Positions 33,364-43,007 of a stretch of 64,000 nt of DNA are shown here, one piece after another. Made by a program: the position numbers and the translations under genes. The DNA comes from Maribacter vaceletii (GTDB lineage Bacteria > Bacteroidota > Bacteroidia > Flavobacteriales > Flavobacteriaceae). The stretch lies in NCBI RefSeq assembly GCF_003634105.1, contig NZ_RBIQ01000012.1:1-64000 (forward strand), in the 5' to 3' direction. Under the pieces are notes generated by a model. That model made no database searches, was not told the DNA's origin, and was given only the letters and a program-made list of their open reading frames with translations. How positions within the stretch are numbered: position 1 is the first letter of the stretch; every line of letters starts with the position of its first letter.

Positions 33364-35568
33364 CTATAGTCTTGTTACTTTATGAATGCCATTAATTTGT
33401 TTTAGGTTTCCTATTAATTTTTTAAGGATAGCTATATTTTTTACAACTACAGTAATTTTTCCTTTAAAAGTGCCGCCATCTGTACTAAAACTTAAATGTT
33501 TAATATTAACATGCATATTTTTAGATATCATCTCTGTAATTTGACTTACAAGGCCTAAGTTGTCTATACCTGTAAGCATAATGTCCGATTTAAATTCTTC
33601 TTGAGAAGAGTCTATCCACTTTGCACTTATTATTCTATAGGCATAGTTAGATTGTAGTGAAATAGCATTTGGACAGTTTTTTTTATGCACTTTTATACCG
33701 TCAGATACGCTAACGAAACCAAATACGGGGTCTCCAGGAATTGGGTTACAACATTGTGATAAGGTGTAATCTAGTTTTTCTTCTTCTTTCCCAAAAACTA
33801 ATACATCATATTTACTTGTTATTTCCTCTTTATCTACATTTTCTGGAGCAGGATTTCTTCTAATTTTATTTTTAAAGAAACTTATAAAGGCATTGCTATA
33901 GGAAGAAGCAAAATCTTTAATCATTTGGTTGTCTATAGAGCCTATTCCTATTCTATAAAACAAATCTAAACTTGTTTTTAGCTTAAAAAAGGTAACCATT
34001 TTGTTTATAGTGTCTTCATTAAGAGTAATTTTTTGCGATTTTAATTTTCTGCGTAAAATTTCTTTACCCTCCAGTGCCATGGTTTTTTTCTCTTCTCTTA
34101 AGGAAGATTTAATTTTGGCTCTTGCTCTTGCCGTTGTGGCATAATCTAACCAGTTTTGATTAGGTTTTGCTTGTTCTGAAGTTATAATTTCTACTTGATC
34201 TCCACTATTTAGAGTAGTATTTAAAGGTATAAGTTTTCCATTTACTTTTGCCCCACGAGTTCGCATACCAACTTGGGTGTGTATACTAAAAGCAAAATCT
34301 AAAGGAGTGGCTCCTTTAGGTAAAGACTTTAATTCTCCTTTTGGGGTAAAAACAAATATTTCTTTAGAGTATAAGTTTAGTTTAAATTCTTCAACAAAAT
34401 CTACAGCATTAGTATTTGCATTTTCTAAAGCTTCCTGTAAACGATTTAACCAAACTTCTATCCCTTGTTCTTTTTGGTCTCCATGTTTATATTTAAAGTG
34501 TGCAGCATATCCTTTTTCTGCAATTTCATGCATTCGCTCACTTCTAATTTGCACCTCTACCCAACGTCTTTTTGGCCCCATTACCGTTATATGTAGCGCT
34601 TCGTAACCTGTAGATTTTGGGGAAGAAATCCAGTCTCGTAAACGTACTGGGTTAGGAGTAAAGTGGTCTGTTACTATGGAGTATATTTTCCATGCTAAAA
34701 ACTTTTCATTTGCTCGATCCGATTTATAAATTATTCGGATTGCAAACTTGTCATATATTTCATCAAAAACAACATTCTGAACCTTCATTTTCTTACGAAT
34801 AGAAAAGATAGATTTCATTCGTCCTTTTATGATGTAGTTTAGTCCTTCTTTCTTTAATGAAGTGTCAATTACTTCAGAGAAAGCATCAATATATGCTAGA
34901 TTATCTTCTTTTGAATCTTCTATTTCACTTTTAATATCTCTATACACATTAGGCTCTGTGTATTTAAGACTTAAATCTTCTAGTTCTGTTTTAATATTGT
35001 AGAGGCCAATTCTATGTGCTAATGGCGCATAAATATAAAGGGTTTCTGAAGCTATTTTAACTTGCTTATGCTCTGGCATGGAATCCATAGTAAGCATGTT
35101 GTGGTAACGGTCTGCAATTTTAATAATAATAACTCTTACATCATCATTGAGAGTTAATAGCATTTTTCTAAAGTTCTCCGCTTGTTGGGAGATATTCATG
35201 TCCTTTTTTAGATGTGCAATTTTTGTTAACCCATCTACAATACGTGCAACGGTTTCTCCAAACATGCGGTCTATATCATCTAGCGTATATTCCGTATCTT
35301 CAACCACATCGTGCAATAAGGCAGATGCTATAGAAACAGCATCTAAACCAATTTCTGATGCAACAATTTTTGCAACTGCTATAGGATGAAAAATATAAGC
35401 TTCGCCAGATTTTCTGCGTTGGTCCTTATGAGCATCTACAGCAATTTCAAAAGCAGAACGTATTAGCTTCTTATCATCATCAGATAATGTTTGGTAGCTA
35501 ATACGAAGCAACTCTTTATACTGCTTTGCAATTTGTTTATTCTCTTTTTCTATTTCTACATCCGTCAT
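33364..35568 (-). CDS. Bifunctional (p)ppGpp synthetase/hydrolase (RelA/SpoT)
   Basis: The hydrolase HD domain is intact: KSGEAYIFHP and ALLHDVVEDTEYT with His86/Asp87. The synthetase domain has the RLRDWISSPKSTGYEALHI motif. A TGS domain follows (IFVFTPKGELKSLPKGATPLDFAF), then the CC/ZBD region (DYTLSQCCNPIPGDPVFGF) and a C-terminal ACT domain. It makes and degrades the stringent-response alarmone. At 734 residues it is full length. It lies between a Ste24 protease gene and fur on the same strand. Confidence 0.94.
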   Translation of the reverse strand: MTDVEIEKENKQIAKQYKELLRISYQTLSDDDKKLIRSAFEIAVDAHKDQRRKSGEAYIFHPIAVAKIVASEIGLDAVSIASALLHDVVEDTEYTLDDIDRMFGETVARIVDGLTKIAHLKKDMNISQQAENFRKMLLTLNDDVRVIIIKIADRYHNMLTMDSMPEHKQVKIASETLYIYAPLAHRIGLYNIKTELEDLSLKYTEPNVYRDIKSEIEDSKEDNLAYIDAFSEVIDTSLKKEGLNYIIKGRMKSIFSIRKKMKVQNVVFDEIYDKFAIRIIYKSDRANEKFLAWKIYSIVTDHFTPNPVRLRDWISSPKSTGYEALHITVMGPKRRWVEVQIRSERMHEIAEKGYAAHFKYKHGDQKEQGIEVWLNRLQEALENANTNAVDFVEEFKLNLYSKEIFVFTPKGELKSLPKGATPLDFAFSIHTQVGMRTRGAKVNGKLIPLNTTLNSGDQVEIITSEQAKPNQNWLDYATTARARAKIKSSLREEKKTMALEGKEILRRKLKSQKITLNEDTINKMVTFFKLKTSLDLFYRIGIGSIDNQMIKDFASSYSNAFISFFKNKIRRNPAPENVDKEEITSKYDVLVFGKEEEKLDYTLSQCCNPIPGDPVFGFVSVSDGIKVHKKNCPNAISLQSNYAYRIISAKWIDSSQEEFKSDIMLTGIDNLGLVSQITEMISKNMHVNIKHLSFSTDGGTFKGKITVVVKNIAILKKLIGNLKQINGIHKVTRL

Positions 35569-35612
35569 ACTACATTAAATTTAATACATTCTTTATTGGT
35601 ATACAACAAAAA

Positions 35613-36845
35613 CTATTCCTTTAAATTGCGTATTCTTTTAATTAATGGAGGGTGAGAGTAGTGCATAAAAACATATGCTGGATGTGGGGTAAGATTACTT
35701 AAGCTATTTTCTGAAAGTTTTTTTAAACTACTAATTAGTGGAGTTGCTGCATAAGTGTTTTTAGCATAATTATCTGCTTGGTATTCAAATTTTCTAGATA
35801 TACTATTAATTACTAATCCTGTTACTTCTGAAATAGGACTATATAATATGCCAAAACTTATTAGTGCTGCATGGAAACTTGGTTTTAAAACGCCAATAGC
35901 TAAAGATATTTCTGGATTATTAACAAATAAAGAAAGAATAAAAAGCATAAAACCAGTAAGTGCTATAGAGGAAACTAAATTAAAAATTATATGCTTTCTT
36001 TTGTAGTGACCAACTTCATGTGCTAAAACAGCTACAATCTCCTCTTCTTCTAAATCGTTCACTAAAGTATCATATAATGTTACTCTTTTTTCTTTTCCAA
36101 ATCCAGAAAAATAAGCATTTGCTTTTGTGGATCTTTTGGATCCATCTATTATATAAATATTGTTTAAAGCAAACCCTACTTTATGAGCATAAGCTTCTAT
36201 CTTGTTCTTTAATGTTCCTTCTTCTATTGGGTGTTGTTTATTAAATAAAGGAACTATTAATTTACTGTAAAAGAGATTCATGAATATTGTAAATAGTGTT
36301 ATTAATACCCATGCATAAATCCAAAAATTGGTATTTGCCCATTGAAAAAACCATATTATTAGTGATAAAACTCCCCCGCCAACAATAGCCATCATTACCC
36401 AACTTTTTATTTTGTCTAGAAAAAACAGAGCGCGTGTAGATTTGTTAAAGCCAAATTTTTCTTCAATGGTAAAGGTTTGGTAATAGGAAAAAGGAGTAGT
36501 AATAATATCACTTCCAATTAAAATAATTCCAAAAAACAGTAGTGCTTGTATAATTACATTACTGGTAATGGAACTTACTAATTGGTCTACAAAGTTAAAT
36601 CCTCCAAATAGTAAAAACCCTATGGTTAGAAATAAAGAAAATGTAGCGGTTAGTAGCCCAAAACGATAGTTGGTTTTTTTATACTCTTGCGACTTTTTGT
36701 AAGCCTCGTCGTCATAAACATCTTGCAGTTCTTCTGGAATAGCATCGTTATATTTTTTTGCATTTAAATAATCTAAAATTGTTTCTAGGATAAACTGAAA
36801 AAATAAGATTCCTAATATTATATAATGTAAAATAGTGCTATCCAT
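35613..36845 (-). CDS. M48 metallopeptidase (Ste24/CAAX-protease-like)
   Basis: Several membrane helices surround the zinc motif VLAHEVGHYKRKH. A further conserved block, SRKFEYQADNYA, supplies the third ligand. The overall arrangement, with IDGSKRSTKANAYFSGFGKEKRVTLYDTL, is that of Ste24-type proteases. Bacterial members degrade misfolded or membrane proteins. At 410 residues it matches the family. It follows the SpoU methyltransferase gene by 17 bases. Confidence 0.9.
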   Translation of the reverse strand: MDSTILHYIILGILFFQFILETILDYLNAKKYNDAIPEELQDVYDDEAYKKSQEYKKTNYRFGLLTATFSLFLTIGFLLFGGFNFVDQLVSSITSNVIIQALLFFGIILIGSDIITTPFSYYQTFTIEEKFGFNKSTRALFFLDKIKSWVMMAIVGGGVLSLIIWFFQWANTNFWIYAWVLITLFTIFMNLFYSKLIVPLFNKQHPIEEGTLKNKIEAYAHKVGFALNNIYIIDGSKRSTKANAYFSGFGKEKRVTLYDTLVNDLEEEEIVAVLAHEVGHYKRKHIIFNLVSSIALTGFMLFILSLFVNNPEISLAIGVLKPSFHAALISFGILYSPISEVTGLVINSISRKFEYQADNYAKNTYAATPLISSLKKLSENSLSNLTPHPAYVFMHYSHPPLIKRIRNLKE

Positions 36846-36862
36846 TGTAATAAGTTCTGTTC

Positions 36863-37663
36863 TTAAGATGTTAGACGTTGTCTTTTTGCTTCAAAAATTA
36901 GTATAGAAGCAGATACGGATACGTTCATAGAGTCTATTTCGCCCTCCATAGGTATAATTATATTTTTTTTAGAAGCATTTAACCAAGTGTCAGTTAATCC
37001 TGTAGCTTCTGTACCTACAGCAATTGCAGTAGCTTTTGTATAATCCACATTTGTATAATTAACAGATGCGGTTAATGCCGCACAATAAATGTCTATTTTT
37101 TTGGTATTTAAAAAAGAAATAATTTCACTAGTATTAGCCATGGCAATAGGCACAGTAAAAACACAGCCTACGCTAGAACGTATAATATTGGGGTTGTACA
37201 AATCTGTTTTAGGGTTAGCAATTAAAACAGCATCTAAATTTGCAGCATCTGCAGTGCGTAATAAAGCGCCAATGTTTCCTGGTTTTTCAGGGGCTTCTGC
37301 TATAAGAATTAAAGGGGTTTTGTTTTTTAGTTTTAAATTTTCTAAAGTATTATTTTTACTTTCAACAAGAGCAACTATACCTTCAGTAGTACCTCTATAA
37401 GCTATTTTTTGATATACTTCTTTACTTACAGAAATTACCTCTTTGACAGTATTGTATTTATCTAATGATGCTTCTAGAGATAAAGAGGGTTCAAAAAATA
37501 AAGTGGAAATAATATAGCCTCCTTTTAGGGCTAATTCTAATTCTCTTTGACCTTCCACTACAAAAAGTGCTGCTTTTTTGCGTTCTCTAGATTTATCTTT
37601 GAGTAGCAATACTTTTTTAATTAAAGAATTTTGAAGACTACTTAAATGTTTAATTTTGCTCAT
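36863..37663 (-). CDS. SpoU/TrmH-family RNA methyltransferase
   Basis: The N-terminal substrate-binding domain (ALFVVEGQRELELALKGG) precedes a SPOUT knot with motif 1 AEAPEKPGNIGALLRTADAA, motif 2 AIAVGTEATGLT, and motif 3 IPMEGEIDSMNVSVSASI. It 2'-O-methylates a ribose in rRNA or tRNA. I placed the start at MSKIKHLS. An ATG 24 bases upstream lies ahead of the -7 promoter element and would not be transcribed. It is the first gene of the minus-strand run. Confidence 0.9.
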   Translation of the reverse strand: MSKIKHLSSLQNSLIKKVLLLKDKSRERKKAALFVVEGQRELELALKGGYIISTLFFEPSLSLEASLDKYNTVKEVISVSKEVYQKIAYRGTTEGIVALVESKNNTLENLKLKNKTPLILIAEAPEKPGNIGALLRTADAANLDAVLIANPKTDLYNPNIIRSSVGCVFTVPIAMANTSEIISFLNTKKIDIYCAALTASVNYTNVDYTKATAIAVGTEATGLTDTWLNASKKNIIIPMEGEIDSMNVSVSASILIFEAKRQRLTS

Positions 37664-37668
37664 TATTA

Positions 37669-37676
37669 CAAAAATA
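37669..37676 (-). promoter_or_regulatory. -7 promoter element of the SpoU gene (near-leaderless)
   Basis: TATTTTTG on the minus strand is 5 bases before the ATG, in the 58-base divergent gap to the lipoprotein gene. It decides the start of the methyltransferase. Confidence 0.6.
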
Positions 37677-37721
37677 GTGTAATTCAAACTTTAATAGAAC
37701 TACTATATTAAAAATCAAAAT

Positions 37722-38528
37722 ATGATTAGAAAATCAATTATTGGAGTGTGTTTATCTTTTTTTCTTTTTTCTTGTAAAGAGAATACTAAAAAAGTAGAAA
37801 AAGTGAAACAAGAGGAAGTAAAAATAGAAACCTCTAATTTAAATGATTATCCAGATGTTTTTAAGAAAGTTCTTAATGCTCATGGGGGATTAGATGCCTG
37901 GAAAGAAAATAGTTTGTTAATTTTTGAAATTGCTAAAGAAGAATATGTTGAAAAACATTCTATAGATTTAAAGCTAAGGAGGGAGAGGGTAGATGCTCCA
38001 GATTATTCTTTAGGATTTGATGGAGAAAATATTTGGATGTTAAATGAGAAGAATCTTTTTAAAGGCGACCCTGTCTTTTTTCATAATTTATACTTTTATT
38101 TTTTTGCAATGCCATTTGTTATAGCGGATAAGGGAATTGTGTATAGTGAAACAGAAAATTTAGATTTTAATGGGGTCTCTTATCCTGGAATAAAAATTAG
38201 TTTTAATACCGGAGTGGGTACTTCTTCTAAGGATAACTATTTTTTGCATTATCACCCAGAAACTAATAAGATGGAATGGTTAGGGTATACGGTAACGTAT
38301 CGAAGTGGAGAGGTTTCTGAAAACGTAAAGTGGATTCGTTATAATAACTGGCAAACTATTAATAACATAGTGCTTCCAAAATCTATTTCATGGTATAAAT
38401 ACGAAGGAAGGACTTTAATAGAACCAGACCATGTTTTAGAATTTACGAATGCTACTTTAAGCTCAAATAAAATAAAGGAAGACTATTTTAAAATGCCTAA
38501 TAATGCTCAGGTAGTAAATAAAAAATAA
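37722..38528 (+). CDS. DUF6503-like lipoprotein
   Basis: The lipobox LFSC gives lipidated Cys18, followed by a Lys/Glu-rich linker. The mature protein is beta-rich. It has HGGLDAWKENS near residue 58, a pattern found in DUF6503 and related LolA/outer-membrane carrier-like proteins, and later NYFLHYHPETNKMEWLGY. Function is unknown; a lipid-binding half-barrel is one possibility. It is divergent from the SpoU gene and lies 120 bases ahead of the molybdenum enzyme genes, from which it is probably transcribed separately. Confidence 0.7.
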   Translation: MIRKSIIGVCLSFFLFSCKENTKKVEKVKQEEVKIETSNLNDYPDVFKKVLNAHGGLDAWKENSLLIFEIAKEEYVEKHSIDLKLRRERVDAPDYSLGFDGENIWMLNEKNLFKGDPVFFHNLYFYFFAMPFVIADKGIVYSETENLDFNGVSYPGIKISFNTGVGTSSKDNYFLHYHPETNKMEWLGYTVTYRSGEVSENVKWIRYNNWQTINNIVLPKSISWYKYEGRTLIEPDHVLEFTNATLSSNKIKEDYFKMPNNAQVVNKK

Positions 38529-38648
38529 GTTTACGTGTTAACATAATTAAAAGTTAAAAATACATTTATTCTATATTGGTAGTATTTTTTATAATTATTT
38601 TTAGAGTATCTTATGTGAGATTTTTTAATAATCCAATCTTTACTAATT

Positions 38649-39110
38649 ATGCCAACATACAATTTAAAAGTTAACGGAGAAAAACAAGTAGTTGAAGCAG
38701 AGTCTGATACCCCATTACTATGGGCGCTTAGAGACAATTTAGATTTAGTAGGAACTAAATTTGGTTGTGGAATAGGACAATGTGGAGCATGTACGGTACA
38801 TATAGATGGTACAGCAACAAGGAGTTGTTTATTACCCGTTTCCGCTTTAGAAGATAAAGAAATAACAACTATAGAAGGACTTTCAGAAAACGGTTCGCAT
38901 CCAGTGCAACAAGCTTGGAAAGAAGTAGATGTGCCGCAATGTGGTTACTGCCAGGCGGGGCAAATAATGACAGCCTCGGCTTTTTTAGAAACTAACCCTA
39001 AACCTACAGAGGAAGAAATTAAAATTGCAATGAATGGTAATATATGCCGTTGCTCTGCATATAATCGTATACAAAGAGCTGTTGCAATTGCTTCAGAAAA
39101 AATAGGATAA
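38649..39110 (+). CDS. [2Fe-2S] small subunit of a molybdenum hydroxylase (IorA type)
   Basis: The 153-residue protein carries two cluster sites. The plant-ferredoxin type has Cys40, Cys45, Cys48 and Cys60 (FGCGIGQCGACTV). The helical type has Cys98, Cys101, Cys133 and Cys135 (PQCGYCQAG, NICRCSAY). It passes electrons from the molybdenum subunit encoded 20 bases downstream. There is no FAD-subunit gene, so this is the two-subunit isoquinoline-oxidoreductase layout rather than true xanthine dehydrogenase. A weak promoter (TTG 38576, TATTTTTA 38597) is possible. Confidence 0.92.
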   Translation: MPTYNLKVNGEKQVVEAESDTPLLWALRDNLDLVGTKFGCGIGQCGACTVHIDGTATRSCLLPVSALEDKEITTIEGLSENGSHPVQQAWKEVDVPQCGYCQAGQIMTASAFLETNPKPTEEEIKIAMNGNICRCSAYNRIQRAVAIASEKIG

Positions 39111-39130
39111 CCTTAAAAAACTAAAAAAAA

Positions 39131-41347
39131 ATGGCAACAGAAAATAATTCTAATTTTAGTAGAAGAGGGTTTTTAAAAGCTTCCTCTTTAGCAAGTGGTG
39201 GTTTGTTAATTGGTTTTAACCTTTTTACAGCATGTAAACAAAAGGCAGAAATGCCAATAGATATAAGTAAATTAAATTTCGCAGATTTTAATGCATTTAT
39301 TAAAATTGCGGAAAATGGTATGGTAACTATTTTTTCTCCAAATCCAGAAATTGGGCAAGGAGTAAAAACATCTATGCCTATGATTATTGCAGAAGAATTA
39401 AATGTAGCATGGAAAAATGTAGTTGTAGAGCAAGGTGTTTTAGATACCGAAAATTATACAAGACAAGTTGCTGGTGGTAGTCAATCTATTCGTTTTGGTT
39501 GGGATGCTTTACGCCAGACAGGAGCTACAGCTAGACAAATGTTAATTAATGCTGCTGCAGCAAAGTGGGGAGTAAGTGCTTCAGAATGCTCTGCAAAGGA
39601 AGGTGTAATTACAAATGCAAAAGGAGAAACTCTTGGGTACGGAGATGTTGTAAAAGAGGCTGCTTTATTAGAAATTCCAGAAAATGTAGCGCTTAAAGAA
39701 CCAAAAGATTATACTATAATTGGTACAAAGGCTATAAATGTTGATATAGATGAAATTGTTAGTGGCAAACCCCTTTTTGGATTGGATTATAAGGAAGAGG
39801 GAATGGTATATGCATCTGTTTTAAGACCTCCAGCTTTTGGACAAGAATTAGAATCTTTTGATGCTACTGCTGCTAAGAATATTAGTGGAGTGGTAGATGT
39901 TATTACTATTGGAGAAAAAGCAAGAAATCTTTTAAATAGTGAAAAACCGGGTTGGTCTGTAAAGCTTAGTAGTAGTGATAAAGTAGTAGTTATAGCTAAC
40001 TCTACATGGGCTGCTATGAAAGGAAAAAAAGCAATAAAAGCAGTTTGGAAAGAAGGAACGCCACTAGAAAGTACAGAGGCTCATGATAAAGAATTGGTAA
40101 AGTTACTAGATGGTAAAAAGTTTAGAACTATGCGTTCCGATGGCGATGTAAAAAAAGCTTTTGCGCAGGCAGATAAAGTATTAGAAAGAACTTACGAATC
40201 GCCATTTTTGCCACATAATTGTTTGGAACCTATGAATTTCTTTGCAAGTGTAGATGACGCTAAAGTAAGATTAGTGGGGCCAATACAAACACCTGAAGAT
40301 TTAGCAACAGCAGTTTCTACTATGTTAGATAGAAGCTTGGAAGACATTAGTGTAAAAATGACACGTATGGGAGGTGGTTTTGGAAGAAGACTATATGGGG
40401 ACTTTGCTATGGAGGTTGCAGAGATAGCAGATGTAATTCGTAAGCCTGTTAAAATGGTTTCTTCTAGAGAAGATGATATGACAACAGGAGTATATAGGCC
40501 TGCAATAAAATATAGAATTAAGGCTAGTGTAAAAAATGGAGAAATAACAGGATACCAGCTTAAAGAGGCCGCGGTAAATGGGAATATGTATGGTTTAATT
40601 CCTAATTTTTTTCCAGCTGGTGCCATAGAAAATTATCAAGTAGATGTAGCTAGCTTAAAAAGTAATATAACTACTGGTGCATGGCGAGCTCCATACACTA
40701 ATTTTTTATCCTATGCTGAGCAAAGTTTTTTTGATGAATTAGCAGAAGTGATAGAGAAAGACCCTGTTCAAATGCGATTAGATTTACTACAAAAAGTAAA
40801 AGGTACTAAAGATGATAAAATTCAATATTCACCAGAGCGTTTAGAAGGAGTAATAAATTTAGTAGTTGAAAAATCTGGATATAGAACACCAAAAGAAGGC
40901 GTTTATCAAGGTTTTTGCGCTTACTATTGTCATAATACTCACGTAGCTGAGGTTGCCGATGTGGTTATGGAGAATAATAAACCTGTAGTAAAAAATGTTA
41001 CTGTAGCGGTAGATTGTGGTATAGTGGTTAATCCGCTAGGAGCAATAAATCAAATAGAAGGTGGTGTAGTAGATGGTGTTGGACATGCTATGTATGGCGA
41101 TTTTAAATTTAAAGATGGTATGCCAGATAGTAGTAATTTTGGAACTTATCGTCTTATTCGTAATAGTGAATCTCCTAAAGTGGCAACGTACTTTGTAGAA
41201 AATAATTTATCACCTACTGGTTTAGGAGAACCAACTTTGCCTCCTGCAGGAGCTGCTGTTTCTATAGCAATTACTAAAGCAACAGGTAATAGAATATATA
41301 AGCAACCATTTACTAAAAATATGGTGGCAAAAGAAATAATTGGGTAA
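39131..41347 (+). CDS. Molybdopterin-binding large subunit, isoquinoline 1-oxidoreductase/aldehyde dehydrogenase type
   Basis: A twin-arginine signal (SRRGFLK, residues 10-16) and a hydrophobic stretch ending LFTAC open the protein, so it is exported folded and perhaps lipidated. Cofactor-binding segments include MGGGFGRR and GAWRAPYTN, with the active-site Glu700 in GLGEPTLPPAG. It belongs to the xanthine-oxidase family, oxidising an aldehyde or N-heterocycle in the periplasm with the small subunit. The acceptor is not encoded nearby; a membrane quinone or cytochrome is likely. Substrate cannot be told from sequence alone. Confidence 0.9.
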   Translation: MATENNSNFSRRGFLKASSLASGGLLIGFNLFTACKQKAEMPIDISKLNFADFNAFIKIAENGMVTIFSPNPEIGQGVKTSMPMIIAEELNVAWKNVVVEQGVLDTENYTRQVAGGSQSIRFGWDALRQTGATARQMLINAAAAKWGVSASECSAKEGVITNAKGETLGYGDVVKEAALLEIPENVALKEPKDYTIIGTKAINVDIDEIVSGKPLFGLDYKEEGMVYASVLRPPAFGQELESFDATAAKNISGVVDVITIGEKARNLLNSEKPGWSVKLSSSDKVVVIANSTWAAMKGKKAIKAVWKEGTPLESTEAHDKELVKLLDGKKFRTMRSDGDVKKAFAQADKVLERTYESPFLPHNCLEPMNFFASVDDAKVRLVGPIQTPEDLATAVSTMLDRSLEDISVKMTRMGGGFGRRLYGDFAMEVAEIADVIRKPVKMVSSREDDMTTGVYRPAIKYRIKASVKNGEITGYQLKEAAVNGNMYGLIPNFFPAGAIENYQVDVASLKSNITTGAWRAPYTNFLSYAEQSFFDELAEVIEKDPVQMRLDLLQKVKGTKDDKIQYSPERLEGVINLVVEKSGYRTPKEGVYQGFCAYYCHNTHVAEVADVVMENNKPVVKNVTVAVDCGIVVNPLGAINQIEGGVVDGVGHAMYGDFKFKDGMPDSSNFGTYRLIRNSESPKVATYFVENNLSPTGLGEPTLPPAGAAVSIAITKATGNRIYKQPFTKNMVAKEIIG

Positions 41348-41362
41348 TTAAGAGGTGTTAAG

Positions 41363-41602
41363 ATGAATGTTTTGTTTTTTGGAATTACCAGAGATATTGT
41401 GGGAACTTCCGAATTGTTAATTTCGGATTTAGTAAATAAACCTACGGTAAATGATTTAAAAGAATATTTAAAGACTAGATATTCCGAATTTTCTAAATTA
41501 ACATCCTTTGCTGTAGCTGTTAATAACGAATATGCTAAAGATAATGTACCTTTAGAACGGAATGATGAAATTGCAATTATTCCACCAGTAAGCGGAGGAT
41601 AA
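41363..41602 (+). CDS. moaD: Molybdopterin synthase sulfur-carrier subunit MoaD
   Basis: A ubiquitin-like protein of 79 residues that ends PPVSGG. The C-terminal Gly-Gly is thiocarboxylated and donates sulfur to precursor Z. The codons for this Gly-Gly (GGA GGA) form a Shine-Dalgarno-like sequence just before the overlapping moaE start (TAATG). It is the first gene of the cofactor operon, 15 bases after the large-subunit gene. Confidence 0.92.
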   Translation: MNVLFFGITRDIVGTSELLISDLVNKPTVNDLKEYLKTRYSEFSKLTSFAVAVNNEYAKDNVPLERNDEIAIIPPVSGG

Positions 41603-42021
41603 TGAAGAAATTAAATATACAAATAGTAGATACAATAGATACTTCCAATATATATGCAAAATTATCGCATGCACATAGTGGAGGTATTTGTGTTTTTATA
41701 GGTACAGTTAGGGAGTTTACAAATAACGAAGAGGTTATTGCGCTAGAATTTGAAACCTACAAAGCAATGGCTTTAAAAGAAATGCAAAAAATTGCAGATG
41801 AGGCTGTTAAAAAATGGAATCTAAACAGTGTAGTTATGGAACATGCTGTTGGTGCAAAAAAAGTAGAAGAGCCAGTGGTTATTGTTGGTGCTTCTGCAGC
41901 ACATAGACCAGAATGTTTTGAGGCTTGCCGTTATTTAATTGATACCTTAAAGGAACGAGTTCCTATCTGGAAAAAAGAAATGTTTAAAAATAAAGAAGTT
42001 TGGGTATCTGCCCATCCATAG
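41602..42021 (+). CDS. moaE: Molybdopterin synthase catalytic subunit MoaE
   Basis: Diagnostic segments are GGICVFIGTVREFTNNEEV, LEFETYKAMALKEMQKI, HRPECFEACRYLID and VPIWKKEMF, which hold the active-site arginine, histidine and lysines. With MoaD it turns cyclic pyranopterin monophosphate into molybdopterin. At 139 residues it is normal. The start overlaps the moaD stop by one base, so translation is coupled. Confidence 0.94.
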   Translation: MKKLNIQIVDTIDTSNIYAKLSHAHSGGICVFIGTVREFTNNEEVIALEFETYKAMALKEMQKIADEAVKKWNLNSVVMEHAVGAKKVEEPVVIVGASAAHRPECFEACRYLIDTLKERVPIWKKEMFKNKEVWVSAHP

Positions 42022-42023
42022 TT

Positions 42024-43007
42024 ATGTTAATAGATAATCATAATAGAACCATTAATTATTTGCGTTTAGCGGTAACAGACCGTTGTAATTTAAGATGCAA
42101 TTATTGTATGCCTTCTGAGGGTATAAATTTTGCACCTAACAATGCCTTATTTACAATAGAAGAATTATCTAAGTTAAGTTCTATTTTGGTTAGTCAAGGT
42201 ATAGATAAAATTAGAATTACAGGAGGAGAACCATTTGTTCGTAAGGATTTGATGGTCTTGCTGCGGCATCTTTCAAACTTAGAGGGTTTAAAAGATATTT
42301 CTATAACTACTAATGCAACAGTCATTGGGCCATACATAAATGAGCTTAAAGAATTAGGAATAAAAAATATTAATGTAAGCTTAGATGCTATTAATAGAGA
42401 TACTTTTGAGCGTATTACTAGAAGAAAAGAGTACGAAACAGTACATGCAAATATTCTTAAGTTAATTACAGAAGGATTTAATGTTCGTATTAACTTTATA
42501 GCACTAGAAGGGCAAAATACACAGGATATACTTCCTATTTTAGAGTTAACTAAAGATTTTGATGTTTGTGTGCGTTTTTTGGAAGAAATGCCATTTAATG
42601 GTGGAACAAAATCATTCTCTAAATTAAAGTGGGATTATAAGCACATTTTAGAACATATTAAAGAAGGTTTTCCGGATTATTTTAAATTAGAATCCGAGAA
42701 AACATCGACTTCTATTAATTATAAAATACCTGGTTATAAAGGCACTTTTGGCGTAATTCCTTCTTTTAGTAGAACTTTTTGTGGGAGTTGTAATAGATTA
42801 CGTATTTCTGCCACCGGAGATGTAATTACTTGTTTATATGCAAAAGCTAGCTCTAACTTAAGAGATATTATGAGAGGCGAGAACTCTGAAGAGGGAATTA
42901 AAGCCGAAATTCTAAAAGCTGTTGGGAGCAGAGCTAAAACAGGTTTTGAAGCACAAGAAAAATATAAAAATGTTTTTTCTAATTCAATGACATCAATAGG
43001 AGGGTAA
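42024..43007 (+). CDS. moaA: GTP 3',8-cyclase MoaA
   Basis: A radical-SAM cluster lies at Cys21, Cys25 and Cys28 (CNLRCNYC) and the second cluster in FCGSCNRLRISATGDVITCL. The protein ends with the catalytic Gly-Gly (SIGG). It carries out the first step of molybdenum cofactor synthesis from GTP, with MoaC. I chose the ATG 2 bases after the moaE stop; an upstream TTG in frame lies inside moaE. The final Gly codons overlap a Shine-Dalgarno-like GGAGGG ahead of moaC. Confidence 0.95.
   Translation: MLIDNHNRTINYLRLAVTDRCNLRCNYCMPSEGINFAPNNALFTIEELSKLSSILVSQGIDKIRITGGEPFVRKDLMVLLRHLSNLEGLKDISITTNATVIGPYINELKELGIKNINVSLDAINRDTFERITRRKEYETVHANILKLITEGFNVRINFIALEGQNTQDILPILELTKDFDVCVRFLEEMPFNGGTKSFSKLKWDYKHILEHIKEGFPDYFKLESEKTSTSINYKIPGYKGTFGVIPSFSRTFCGSCNRLRISATGDVITCLYAKASSNLRDIMRGENSEEGIKAEILKAVGSRAKTGFEAQEKYKNVFSNSMTSIGG

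Noticed and set aside
38529-38648. Molybdenum-cofactor riboswitch ahead of the molybdenum enzyme
   Set aside because: The gap is 120 bases, very AT-rich, and has no stable multi-stem structure of that class.
40192-40626. Reverse-strand open frame inside the molybdenum large subunit
   Set aside because: It is a shadow of a well-supported gene, with no start signal or family match.
42000-42023. Extended start of moaA at an upstream TTG
   Set aside because: It lies inside moaE, and the ATG after the moaE stop gives the usual MoaA N-terminus.
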